Source: Baylisascaris procyonis
Lineage: Eukaryota > Nematoda > Chromadorea > Rhabditida > Ascarididae
Length of the DNA stretch: 64,000 bases
Direction: 5' to 3'
Assembly: GCA_037389465.1 (NCBI GenBank)
Contig: JAZARR010000185.1
Coordinates: 2,046,001-2,110,000 of the forward strand
Shown here: one piece after another, positions 44,858 to 56,412 of the stretch
Layout of the letters: each line of letters opens with the position of its first letter
Position numbering within the stretch: position 1 is the first letter of the stretch
Program-made: the position numbers and the translations under genes
Notes under the pieces: generated by a model
Told to the model about the DNA's origin: nothing
The model's input: only the letters and a program-made list of their open reading frames with translations
The model's database searches: none

Positions 44858-47399
44858 AAGCATTGTGAGTTTATATTTAGCTTTCGGATTTGTATGGGCG
44901 TTTTCAAGATTTTTTCTTAAACATGACATATAAAAATATACTCCATGTGTTCCATTTCCTCTCGAAATTTACATTCCATACATTCCATTTCCTTTTGAAA
45001 TTCGGGTTCACTTGTATTTCATACGTTCCAAATTTGGGTTCAGAAGTTCCGATGTAGGTTTACATGAAGATGCGGATCACTTATGGAAGTTCGCCAGATT
45101 CTGGCGCTGGCGAAAATAGCATGATTAATCGGGACCCTGGTTTGCGCCTAGTGTTTCCTTCGGGTGCTCGCGGCACTGACAGTTTCATAGACGAACGTTG
45201 CATTAAATTGCTGCGAAAAGAATAGTCTCTTTGGTACATACTGGGGGACGTAACGGTAGTAGGCGACGAAAAGGATTAAAGAAGTAATGCCCTTACGATT
45301 GAGGGAAGTCTTTAGCCCAAAACGCAATGTCTGTATGATTAAACACCCATAAGGGGCGTTGCTTCCCGTCGCAGGCAGAGGGTACATCAGTTTCTAAGTT
45401 TTGGCTGTGTTTCAAGATGTGCATTTACAGATACGATACGGTAAGGTGCTATAGCAATTCATCATCTGCGAAATGGCTTGCGGTATGGGATCGGACGGTA
45501 TTAGACCTGGTTCCAGACGGAATATCGGACCGACGTTTCCATCAACTGCAGATATCAGTCTTGCACTTAATGGTACTTTACGCTACGACTTTTTTAAAAA
45601 AGGGAGGGCAAAAGTGGAAAGCGGAAAAGTGATGGAACTAGAGGTGATTTTGGTATTGTGGTCCTCTGAAGGTATCAGGATTACCTTTGCGCAAAATTAT
45701 TTCGACGTATAGAAACACATTATGTTACATAATGGAAAGAATTGTAATGAAACAGTGATAAGATCATTTACAGCGACGAACCTTTTCCGCTATTTGTTTA
45801 CGTCATCTGTCGAAGCGTTTCGACGACGTTCGATCATTTTTTTTTGCAGTGTAGGTTTATGTTAGCCACATATGAATCTGTTTATAATGCTTCACTATCT
45901 AAAGTTTTCTTTAAATACTTATTCCACCGCAAACCTGCGTCATCAATGTGATGCTCAGAAATGTTTATTTGCAATTCAGTTTGCCATTTCGCAGACTAAT
46001 GCACAGGTCTTTTATTTGTGTGTTTTTTATGATATCAACAGTAGTTCCATAGTTGGTTGAAATCATCGAACCATATTAAGCTGAATGGTTGCGACAAGAA
46101 TTTGATGCATATTGCACTGTCGCTTCTCAATTCCGCATTCGTTACCTTTTAAACTGTGCAGTGGGATAAATTGTTGTTGTTTCAAACCATCCATTCAGCT
46201 GTAATCTATAGTGGTTGTGTTCTTTCTGTTATATTTAATCTCCGTTCAGTTTTTTAAATAGCTTCATTTAATCCGTATGCTGCCAGTTTCCATAGTTATG
46301 ATTTCCCGAAATCGGGTTATAATTTACATTATTTTATGAAGGGCTTATTGTTTTTAGCGTTGTTTCAGTCCGTTTCAAGCACCTTCACAAATCTGCTCTG
46401 CAAAGAAGCTGAAAGCTAGGAACTTCCTTGTCGACTTGGTAACCTTTGAAGCTGAATTTGCCGAATTTGCTTATGTTAATACACGCAAGGATTCCGACAT
46501 GGCGAACCCCCTTGCGAAGCCGGTTGGTCAGGTGGGTTGGACAAAAAGATGCACATCTTGCAAGCCAATCTGGCACACCTCACCTTTTGTTGTTGTGATG
46601 AAATAAGTTCAGTTAATTGCACCTATGATTACCAACGAAGAAGTTCCAGAGGAAGAAAATGTCCTCAGGCCCTATAAATACCCTCGGGGTTTTAGACTGA
46701 GTTATGTGCTCCTTTTTTCCGGGTACAGTTCTCTCAAATTCGATGGGAGATGGAGCAGTGCAGTGTGGGGGTGCTGTTGCATTTTATTTGTATTATTATG
46801 CAACGCTTCAGATCTCCTCTCTTTTTAGTTTAAAACTTGAACTCCTATATGATAATGATAGTCATGATTGGAGTTGGCGCAGCAGGGGTAATTGGAGGGG
46901 GCAAAAGGCGATTTCAACGTTTTCGCATTTCGTAGCAGCCCGGAAGGTGTCCAACGAGGCTTCCCACCATAATATTAAAGTTTATTATTAGAGGACAATA
47001 TCGGGCATCATTTATTGCCGAAAGAAGTGGAAGCCATCCGAATATATCAAATGTTTTTTGATTTTAGAGGAGGTATTTTTCCCTCACACTGCTGCGCCAA
47101 TCTTTTCTGAAATTTTATATGTTGAATAAAACTGTTGTTGAACATAAAGGCGTTGAGAGAAGGCTGATCTGTATGGAAACACATTCAGTGGAAGACGATA
47201 GTTGGCCCATTGGGTAATATGGTGACTAGAGGCGTTCTTACAAAAAAGATTTGAGTCGTGAGAAACAAGAGACCAAAATCTGTTATGACCCGCTGTCAAA
47301 AAGAAACGTTTCAAAGAAAGTGAAGAAGAATTCCGCGCATTACGTCGTGTCAGCTTGCAGTTTTATTCGGTATGATAACCTGGTAGATATGCATTCTGT
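44858..47399. other. Region between the SHPRH-like gene and the simple-sequence tract
   Basis: It includes the SHPRH 3' UTR. An imperfect duplication of TTCCATTTCCT-T-GAAATT occurs at about 44950-45005. Coding-like short frames lie at 45064-45225 and around 45478-45642 (two overlapping open frames, one beginning MACGMGSDGIRPGSRRN), but I could not join them into a gene or recognise a family. The remaining sequence to 47.4 kb shows no supported feature. Confidence 0.45.
45064..45225 (+). CDS. Possible small ORF or terminal exon (53 aa)
   Basis: ATG to TAG encodes 53 residues starting MKMRITYGSSPDSGAGENS, with GRGTDSFIDERC-like polar content (GARGTDSFIDERCIKLLRKE at the end) and codons richer in G and C than the flanks. 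An overlapping frame (ending HLWKFARFWRWRK) is also open here, so only one can be real. It may be a 3' exon of a gene or an alternative end of the SHPRH-like transcript. No family is recognised. Confidence 0.25.
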   Translation: MKMRITYGSSPDSGAGENSMINRDPGLRLVFPSGARGTDSFIDERCIKLLRKE

Positions 47400-50300
47400 T
47401 TATCTGCCTGTGTGAGCCTGCATGTGTGTCTGCATGCATGTGTCCCTTTTTGTGCTTCCGCGTCTCCGTACGTGCGTGTCTATATGTGCCTGTATGTGTG
47501 TGTCTATGTGTGTCCATGTGTGCGGGTCGATGTTGTCTGTCCGGTGTGTGTCCGTCTGTGTGTATTTCTGTGTATATGTCTGTGTGCCTGCCCGTCTATT
47601 AGCCTGCCTGTGTAAGTCTGTGTCTGCCTGTGTGTAGTGTGTCTGTGTGTGTCCGTGAGTGTGTGTCTGTCTGTCTGCGTGTGTCTGTCTCTGTCTATGT
47701 CTGTATTTGTGTTTATCTGTGTATGTCTGTCTGTCTGTGTCTTCGCGTATCTGCGTTCCGTCCGTGTCTGCCTGTGTCCGTGTTTGCGTCTGGCTGTGTG
47801 TTGGTAGTCTGTCTGTGTGCGTCCGTTTCTGGTCTGTCTGTGTGTCTATGTCTGTCCATGTGTGTATTTCTGTGTGTCTGTGTGCGTGTGTGTTTGTCTG
47901 TGTGCGTGTCTGTTCGTGTTAGTCTGTCTGTGTGAACGCTCACAGACACAGACACACACGGACATACAGGCAGGCACAGGTGCAGACACACATAGACACA
48001 CGTGCAGACAGACACATTAACACACAGAGACACACACGCGGACACGCACAGACAGACAGACACATCAGACAGACAACATAGACGTGCAGACAGACAGACA
48101 CATACTTAGACACACGTAGATACACATAGACAGATACGCACATGGAAACACACAGACACGGACGGACAGACACATGCAGACACACTAGCACAGACGGAGA
48201 CAAACGGACAGACACAGGCAGACGCACACACGGGGACACAAACGCAGACACGCGCGGACAGACACATTAACACACACGGACACACGTAGACAGACAGACA
48301 ACAGAGACTTGCACGCAGACAGACACAGACACAGACAGCGAGACATACTAACACAGACGGACGGACGCTTAGAGACACACAAACAGACACATAGCAGGCA
48401 GACGCACGCACGAGACACACGCATACACAGACAGACAAACTACCACATTGAAAGGCGCACTAACACACAGACGGAAACAGATACACTACGCAGAGGCAGA
48501 CACAGACGAACAGACGCACGCACACACAGACAGACACACGAAGACATAGACGCACTAATACAGAGAGACGTACACTCACAGGCACACAGATAAACAGAAA
48601 TACAGACATACACACAGACACATTAACACAAAAATGCGGGCAGACACACACAGGCACATACAAACGCAGACGGGCATACACTAACATACAGACAGGAGCA
48701 AGCACACAGACGGACACACACAGACAGACGGACGAAGGCAGACAGGCAGGGAGATATACACAGACGGACGGACACTTAGAGACACACAGACAGACGAATG
48801 CACACAAATGGACACACACAGACAAACACGCATACACAGACAGACACACTACGACACAGACGCATTGACACACAGACACACACAGTCACTCACGCAAACG
48901 GCACACACAGGGAAACACAGAGACAGACAGCAGAGACGTGCACACAGATAGACACACACATACACACACGCGGACAGACACACAGACACATACAAACGCA
49001 GGAACACACACTACCACACAGACAGACGCATGCACACAGACGGACACACACAGATACACACGGCACAGCAGACGCAGACACACGGACACTACACGCAGGC
49101 GGAAATAGACACACTAGTACCGACAGACACACAAGGACATGCACAGACAAACACACACGGACACAAAGACAGACACAGACACACCCACGCGGAAATTAAC
49201 ACAGATAGACACACACGCAGATAAATACAAGTACAAACGTACATACGAACACACACACGCGCAGACAGTGTCCGTGCGTGTCTGTATGTCGGCGTGTTCT
49301 GCATCTGTCTGTGCGTGTTTCTCTCTGTGTGTGTGTCCGTCTGCGCGCGTGTCCGTGTGTCTGCGTGAGCCTTGTGTGTCTGACTGTATGGGTCCGCGTG
49401 TGTCCGTGTGAGCCTTGTGTGTCTGACTGTATGGGTCCGCGTGTGTCCGTGTGTATCTGTGTGTGCGTGTCCCCTGTGTGTCTGTCCGTCTGTTAGTGTA
49501 TCTGCCTGCTTGCGCCTGTGTCTCTCTGTGTGTCCATGTGTGTGTGGCTACCTGTGTGCGTGTCCGTGTGTCAGCGTGTGTGTGTATCTCTGGGTGTCTG
49601 TGTTGTCTGTGTGGCGTATCAGCCAGCGTTGTGTCTGTTTGTCTGCGGGTGTCCGTGTGTGTCTGTTTGTGTCTGTCTATATGTATGTTAATGTGTGTCT
49701 GTCTGCGCGTGTAACTGTCCGTCTCTGCGTTCCGTCTGTGTTCCTACATGTGTCTGGCTGTTTGTCTGTCTGTGTCTGTGTGTGTGTCTGTGTGTCCGCC
49801 TTTGTGCTTGTCTATGTCTGTGTGTATGTCTGTGTCTGTGCACGTGAGTGTCTGTCTGGTGTGTCTGCCCGTGTGTATGTTCTGTGTGTTTGCCTGCTTG
49901 TGCCCCTTGTGTACGTCCGTGTTAGTGTACCTGTGTGTGTCTGTGTCTATGAGCGTCTGTCTGTGTGTCCGTGTGTTAATGTCTGCGTTTGTGTTTGTCT
50001 TTGTTAGCGTGTGTGTCTCTCTGTGTCTGTCCGTGTGTGTAGGCGTCTCTATTTGTCTTTCTCTGTGTGTGCGTGTGTCCATCTGCGTGCGTGCCTGTGT
50101 GTGGGTCTGTCTGCGTATCTGTGTGTGTCTGTGTGTTAATGTGCCGGTGAGAGTGTGTCTTCGTTAGTGTGTGTCTGTATGTGCGTGTCTGTGTGTTTGC
50201 ATATCTGTCTGTGTCTGTGTGCGCTTGTGCGTTAGTGTGTGTCTGTCTGCGTCTGTCCGTGTGCCCATGTGTGCGTGTGTCTTTGTGTCTGTCTGTGCGT

Positions 50301-52617
50301 CTGTATTTGTTTGTCTGCGTGTGTATCCGTGTCTGTGTGTGTCCGTCTGTGTGTAGTTCTGTTTGTCTATGTGCGTCTGCCTGTGCGTTAGTGTGTCTGT
50401 CTGTGCGCATATATCTCCTTGCCTATATTGTCTGTCTGGTGTATCTGTCTGTCTGTGTGTCCGTGTGTGTCTGCGTGTAAATGTGCCTGTGTGAGTGTGT
50501 GGCTGTGTCTGTGTGTTGGTGTGTGTCTGTCTGCGCGTGCGTGTGTTTGCGTGTATGTCTGTATTTGCGTTTATCTGTGTGTCTGTGAGTGTATGTGTGA
50601 CCGTGTTAGTGCGTCTGCCTGTCTTCGTGTGTCTGTCTGCGTCTGTGTTCCATCTGTGTCTGGCTGTGTGTTGCAGCGTCTGTCTATGTGCGTCCGTCTC
50701 TGTGTGTGTGTGGCTGTATGTGTCCATGTGTGCTTATCTGTCTTTTTGTCTGTGTTGTCTGTCTAATGTGTATGTGTGAGCGTGTATCTGTATTTCTGTT
50801 TATCTATGTTTGTATTCGCTCTGTGCGTGTCGTCTGCGTGTGTGTATTTCTGTGCCTGTGTGTATACCTGTCTGTGGCGTGTGTTTGCCTGTCTGTCCTG
50901 TCCGTGCGTGCCCTTGTGTGTCTGTCCGTCTGTCAGTCTGTCTGTGTGTGTCTGTCAGCCTGTATGTAGTGTGTCTGTGTCTGTCTGTGTGCGCGCCTCT
51001 GTGTGTCTGTCTGTCCGTGTCTGTGCGTGTCTGTCTGGTGTGTCTTTGTGTGTATCTGTCTGTGTGGCGTGTGTTTGTCTGCGCGTGTCCTGTCTGTGCG
51101 TGTCCGTGTGTGTCTATCCGTCCGTTAGTCTGTCCGCGTCTGTATCTGTGTTTGTCTGTATGTCCGCGTGTGTCTGTCTGCGTCCGTGTCTGTCTGTGTC
51201 TGCATTTGTGCTTATCTGTATTTCTATGTGTACGTCTGTCTGTGTGCGTCCAAGTGTGTGTCTGCCTGTGTAGGTGCGTGTGTGTGTTAGCGTGTCTGTG
51301 CGTGTTTCTGTCTGTGTGCGTCTGTCCCAGTGTGTCTGTCCGTCTGTTAGTGTATCTGCCTATTTGTGTCTGTGTGCGCGTGTTGTTGTGTGTGCCTGTG
51401 TGCGTTTGTGTCTGTGTGTCCATGTGTGTGTGTCTGTCTGTGAGCACGTCTTTCCACGTTGTCTGCCTCGTGTATCTTTGCGTGTGTGTGTGTGTGTCCA
51501 TGTGTGTCTGTGTGGGTGTGTCTGTGTCTATGTGTTAGTGTGTCTGTCTGCCCATGTGGCCGTGTACGTCTGTATTTGTGTTTATCTGTGTGCGTCTGTC
51601 TCTGCGTGCGTGTCTGTCTTTGCGTCTGTGTTGTCTGTCTAGTGTGTGTCTCTCTGTGTATCCGCGTGTCTGTTTCTCTGTGTGTGTATCCGTGCCTGTA
51701 TGTGTTCTGTCTGTGCGTGTCCGTGTGTCTGTCTGTGTATCTGTGTGTCTACCTCTGTGTCTGTGTTAATGCATCGGCCCGTCTGTGTCCATGTGTGTTA
51801 TTGTGTTTGTCTGTGTGTTCGTATCTGTCTGTGTTAGTGCGTCCGTGCATGTCTGTCTGCGCGCGTCTGTCTGTGTCTGTATTTGTGCTTGCCTGTATGT
51901 CTGTGTGCGTCCGTACGTTTGTCTGTCTGTGTGGGTCCGTGTGTGTCTGCCTGTGTAAATGTCTGCGTGCTAGTGTGTCCGTGTGTGTCTGTGTGTATGT
52001 TACTTTGTGTGTGTCTGTGTCTCTCTGTAGGTGTCTGCCCGTGCTGTGTCTGTCTGCACGTGTCTGTTTGTGTCTGTATTTGTGTTTGTCCGTGTGTGTA
52101 TGTCTGCATCTGTGTCTGTCTGTGCGTTTGTCTGTGTGTGTCTGTGTGTATGTCTCCGTGTGCGTGTCTGCGTGGATCTGCGTACCACTGTCTGTGTGTG
52201 TGTGCCTGTGTGTATGCGTGGCTATGTGCCTGTGTCTGTTTGTGTGCGCGTATGTGTGTCTGTTTGTATATCTCTGTGTGCATGTCTGCCTCTATCTGTG
52301 TATCTTTGTTTTTGTGTGTTTGTGTGTCTGTGTCTGTGTGAGTGTGTCTGTACCTGTGTGTCGTATGCGCATGTGTACGCCCGTGTTTCCGTGTGTATCT
52401 GCGTTTGTGCGTCTATGTGTATGCCTTTGCATGTGTGACCGTATGTCTGTTCGTGTATGTCTGTCTGCGTGTGTCCGTGCGTCTTTGTTTGTGCCTCTGT
52501 GTTTGTGTGCTCCGTGAGTGCGTCTCTGTACGTGTTTCTGTGTGTTTGCCTCTACGTACCTGCGTGCCTATGTGTGTGTCTATTTTTGTGTGCGCGTGGG
52601 TGCTGCCTGTGTGATAA
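47400..52617. repeat. 5.2-kb degenerate TGTCTG/CAGACA tract with two orientation switches
   Basis: From 47400 to about 47935 the + strand is almost wholly TG/TCTG-type sequence; from about 47936 to 49265 it is the complementary CA/CAGA type; from about 49266 to 52617 it is TG/TCTG again. Typical words are TGTGTGTCTGTCTGTG and CGTGTGTCTGTGTG, with irregular period. The first switch is palindromic (TGTGTGAACGCTCACAGACA). Stop codons are rare in such sequence, so it produces long Cys/Val- or Thr/His/Asp-rich open frames on both strands; I treat these as artefacts of composition. The tract can adopt Z-DNA-like or hairpin structures. Confidence 0.95.
49365..49450 (+). repeat. Exact 43-bp tandem duplication inside the TG-rich tract
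   Basis: The segment beginning GTGAGCCTTGTGTGTCTGAC at 49365 is repeated without change starting at 49408. Identity in an otherwise degenerate tract indicates a recent slippage or unequal-exchange event. Confidence 0.9.
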
Positions 52618-53996
52618 TAAGAAAAAACAGTTTTGAAGCCATTGAATTTCACCGAGACGGGCGAGGGGTTGCACGATCCGAATGAAAGAAACACTGCCAC
52701 CCACGCACATAATGCTCTACTCACCTTTACCAGGATCGAGTCTTTTTGATCGCAACCGGGTTGCACTCGTTATGGCCGAACTGTGGTCACTTTTTCTTCC
52801 GACTCCTTTGCAAACGATTGTCGGTGTTGGAAGTGCGCGCTAGAGCAATGAATGTCTTTATCACGTCATAAAGTGAGGAAGATAGGGTTAAGAGGTTAAG
52901 GCAAATAAAAGTTCAAAAGGCACAGTGCCTTAATGCACGCATGAAGAACGAATCATTCATCCTCTACGAATGACTCGCACTGTTCAGAGTGTGACTGCTC
53001 TCCTCATTGGCGACTGCCCTAAGGAATTTTAGCCCATACGCACGGATCCACATGTGAGATTCAAGTGAAATCGAATACTATCGAACTCCCTTGTGGAAGA
53101 AGCTCGCTCTTTGCCCACGCTACTTTACTGCATCATCGATGAAATGAAGCGATCTTGTAGAATCTGACCCCTAATTTCTTTCACAAAGACTCAGGCCTGA
53201 TTCTGTATCTCTATCTACAGGAGCATTCTTGCACCATCTAATGACGTGGCCAACTTAACCAGCAAAGGAAAATGAAGCAATCCAGCCATACCTATGGGAT
53301 CCTCCACGAAGCATAGAGGTTGAATATTTTAGAAGTTCTGCGGTTACTGACAGATGCGAAGTACAATAACCGCCAAGAAACTTTTCTCGAAAGTGCGATC
53401 TCAACAACGAAATATACCAGTGGTCAAGTGATCATCATCTGAAGGAGGTAAAGCTGTGGATATAACCGCAAGAGATGCAGTAACCAATGCTGTAGTAAAC
53501 AAACGGGATGCTAGTGACAAAAACTAATCACGAAAGAAAGGCGAGAAAGCAAAAAAAACTGAAAAAAAAAACAAAGGGTGTAGCAAAAAAGAGGTGCTCC
53601 ATCGAACTCATCTCCAAAGCAATAATATGACACCTGCATCAACATAATCCGTTCGTCATTCGCATTCTCAGTCTTATAAAAATTGAAGAGAGAAGTCAAT
53701 CGTGAAACCCAAATTTTGAACCTCCTATCCGAAAAAAACATTCGAAAATTAAGGACAGGATCCCGAAAAATTGGAGCATTATTTGAGTCCATGCAAAAAA
53801 TAATTTTCCTTAATCTAAAAAATCTTAAAAATTCAAGTTTCCAAATTGGGATGTCAGCCTTGTTTGTAGTCATACGATAGAGTTTTCATTGCCATAAAGA
53901 AATACTAATAGCTCATTAGATGTGAGAAAAAAAAAAACTTGAAAAACATGGAAAAGAAACAATTATAGGACTAACACTATTGCGTAACAACCTCTA
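52618..53996. other. Region between the simple-sequence tract and the isocitrate dehydrogenase gene
   Basis: Ordinary mixed-composition DNA resumes abruptly at 52618. No gene with recognisable similarity is seen. On the minus strand an ATG-started 120-codon frame (53511-53873) lies 124 bases past the isocitrate dehydrogenase stop. The left part (52618-53510) shows nothing I can support. Confidence 0.5.
53511..53873 (-). CDS. Hypothetical 120-aa ORF downstream of the IDH gamma gene
   Basis: The frame starts MTTNKADIPIWKLEFLRFF and ends in a Phe-rich tail (FFFQFFLLSRLSFVISFCH) that looks like translated poly-pyrimidine sequence. The first 85 codons are less biased. Its start lies 124 bases after the IDH stop on the same strand, close to nematode operon spacing, but no trans-splice acceptor is evident before the ATG. 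No family is recognised, and a chance frame in AT-rich DNA is quite possible. Confidence 0.2.
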   Translation of the reverse strand: MTTNKADIPIWKLEFLRFFRLRKIIFCMDSNNAPIFRDPVLNFRMFFSDRRFKIWVSRLTSLFNFYKTENANDERIMLMQVSYYCFGDEFDGAPLFCYTLCFFFQFFLLSRLSFVISFCH

Positions 53997-56325
53997 TCAC
54001 CCAAAATGTTCGATGCTGTCTCGTAGATTATTAATGACTGAATCGATTACTTCTGAGCTTCTTTTCTCACCGCCAATATCTTTTGTGTGCATACCCTGTT
54101 TAGTTAGACTCTGAAATAAATATACATAACTGGATTTATTTATTTATTACACAGAAGAATTATTTTACTTATTTATTTCACCTATTTATGTACTAGAAAC
54201 AAAAAATAACTCATTTTATTTACTTCTTCTAGTAAATACACTTAGTAAATGCACTTACTTATTTACCTACTTAATTATCTTGCTCCGCTAGTATGTAGTG
54301 ACTTCGATGATGGACTATTATGTCCCTCTGCCCTTTTCATTCCCTTGACATATTTCTGCATGTGTGATTACCTACCCTTTCTTAAAAATGCATAAACTTG
54401 TAACTTTCAGCACACATGCGATATCTATCATGCATGTAAGAGCCGTTTTCTTCCTGATATTCAGAAATAAAACTATATGAATCTGCAATATGAAATTAAG
54501 AGACGTCATAACAAATTTATTTTACCAGGATAAACCTGATAAATTACATATATTTGTTTATTGCGAAGAGACGATTTGTTCAAATAACAAAAATTCGGAG
54601 TGCCATTTTATGCATTCATTGGAAATGTCATTCAGCAAATTTTTCACTCATTTATCTTTCATTTAAATCGATGTTTTAATCACAAATGTATATGGCCAAT
54701 TTGAAATCACGTTGAAGCAATTTCAATATTTTGCAAATTTTCTGATAACGAACTAATGAAGATTGTTGAAAGAGGTGCGATTTACAAAAAGTGGAAAAAA
54801 CGACGCGATATTTTAGCACATCGTCAGCTGCTATATTGAGATCAGATTCCGTTTGCCCTCTTTTCAATTCCTCTAATCGAAAGAAAAAAATTGAACGGAT
54901 ATCGCCTCTACATATAAACAGCACAGTTCGATGCAAAAAATAATATTTCCAGCAGTAGGAAAGTTTAGCGCATAAAAATTTCCTTATATTTATTTCGAGA
55001 TGCCCTTCAAGTAAAATTACTTCAAGAAAATAATAAAAACTCATAAACAAAAAAAAGAATTGTTGTAAATATTAGAGGACTGCGAAGCGTATTCAATCAA
55101 ATATTCAATCAAACTGAAAAAAATACTTAATAGTGAATTATTTAAAAGAATAATTGAAAAGTTGAATGAAATTTTTCGTTAGCAAAAACGTTAAGAGGAA
55201 ATGATACCTTATAAAGAGCATCAGAAATAAGCATCGCATGTTGATGTAGATGCAAATAATGCAGCATATCAATCCCTGCACATAAGAAAGCGGTAGGATT
55301 AGCCAAATCCTTACCAGCTAACGTTGTAGCCGTATTACGGGTTCCCTATAAATATCGAGTTATTGAAATACCTTACAGGTAAAGAATTTTGGGATAACGG
55401 GTTATTTTCGGATAACTGTAATTGTTACATAATTAAATTAAACTGTAATCATTACTTCATTAAACTACTTTATTCACCGGCCTAGCAAAAATTTCTCAAG
55501 CTTGAAGCAATGGAACGCTGAAAAAATTGATCTGTTCTTGCAAGCGGAAATGTTCATTTCCATTTTAAATCTTCATCGAAAGAATAAATAAAATCAATTT
55601 CATTCAGCCCTATTATATATACAACTGAAAATCTCAAATGAAACATAAGAAAGGAAAGGTAAATGGAAACAACGAACAGTTTCAAAGACGGCATAATCGG
55701 TGCCAATATTAATGCCGGAGACGAGACCAGGTCCACCAACAAGCCCACAGGCAATATTGGAGATGATATTACCATAAAGATTAGGCATGAGCATCACATC
55801 GAATTGTTGAGGATTAGAGACGAGTTGCATTGACGCGTTGTCAACTATCATTGAATCGAGTTGTAGTGATGGATAATCCCTTGCCGCCATCTCTCGACAT
55901 ATCTTAAAATTATGCAATGCTAAACATATTGCAATATAAAACATCAGCATTGCGAAAATAAAACATAGCAACGTCGGATGTATTTTTGCATCCAATTTAC
56001 CAGTACCTTAACCGCTCATCCCTTAATTTCTGGTTGTTCACCTCGAAGCCCTTTTTTCATCTCATTTTCTGGAATACCTTTATTTTAGTACATAAAATAC
56101 CATCTTTATAACACTTAATTGAATTCAATTCTCACATTCGCACATACCATTTGGAAATTCGTTTTTTTTTTTCATTTCTGCAATATTTTTCACATTTGCG
56201 CACCGTTTAGAATCACAGTATCACATAGGAGAAAGAGGAAATATTTTAAATGAATGTTTCGACCGCAGAGAATGGCGCCTGATATCGCCATAAATTCAGA
56301 TGAAAAAAAAGTCCACAAATTTTTC

Positions 56326-56412
<87 letters not shown>

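Noticed and set aside
47400..52617. Long open frames (up to 352 codons) rich in Cys/Val or Thr/His/Asp on both strands
   Set aside because: They overlap in many frames, have no splice structure or domains, and follow from TG/TCTG repeats rarely forming stop codons.
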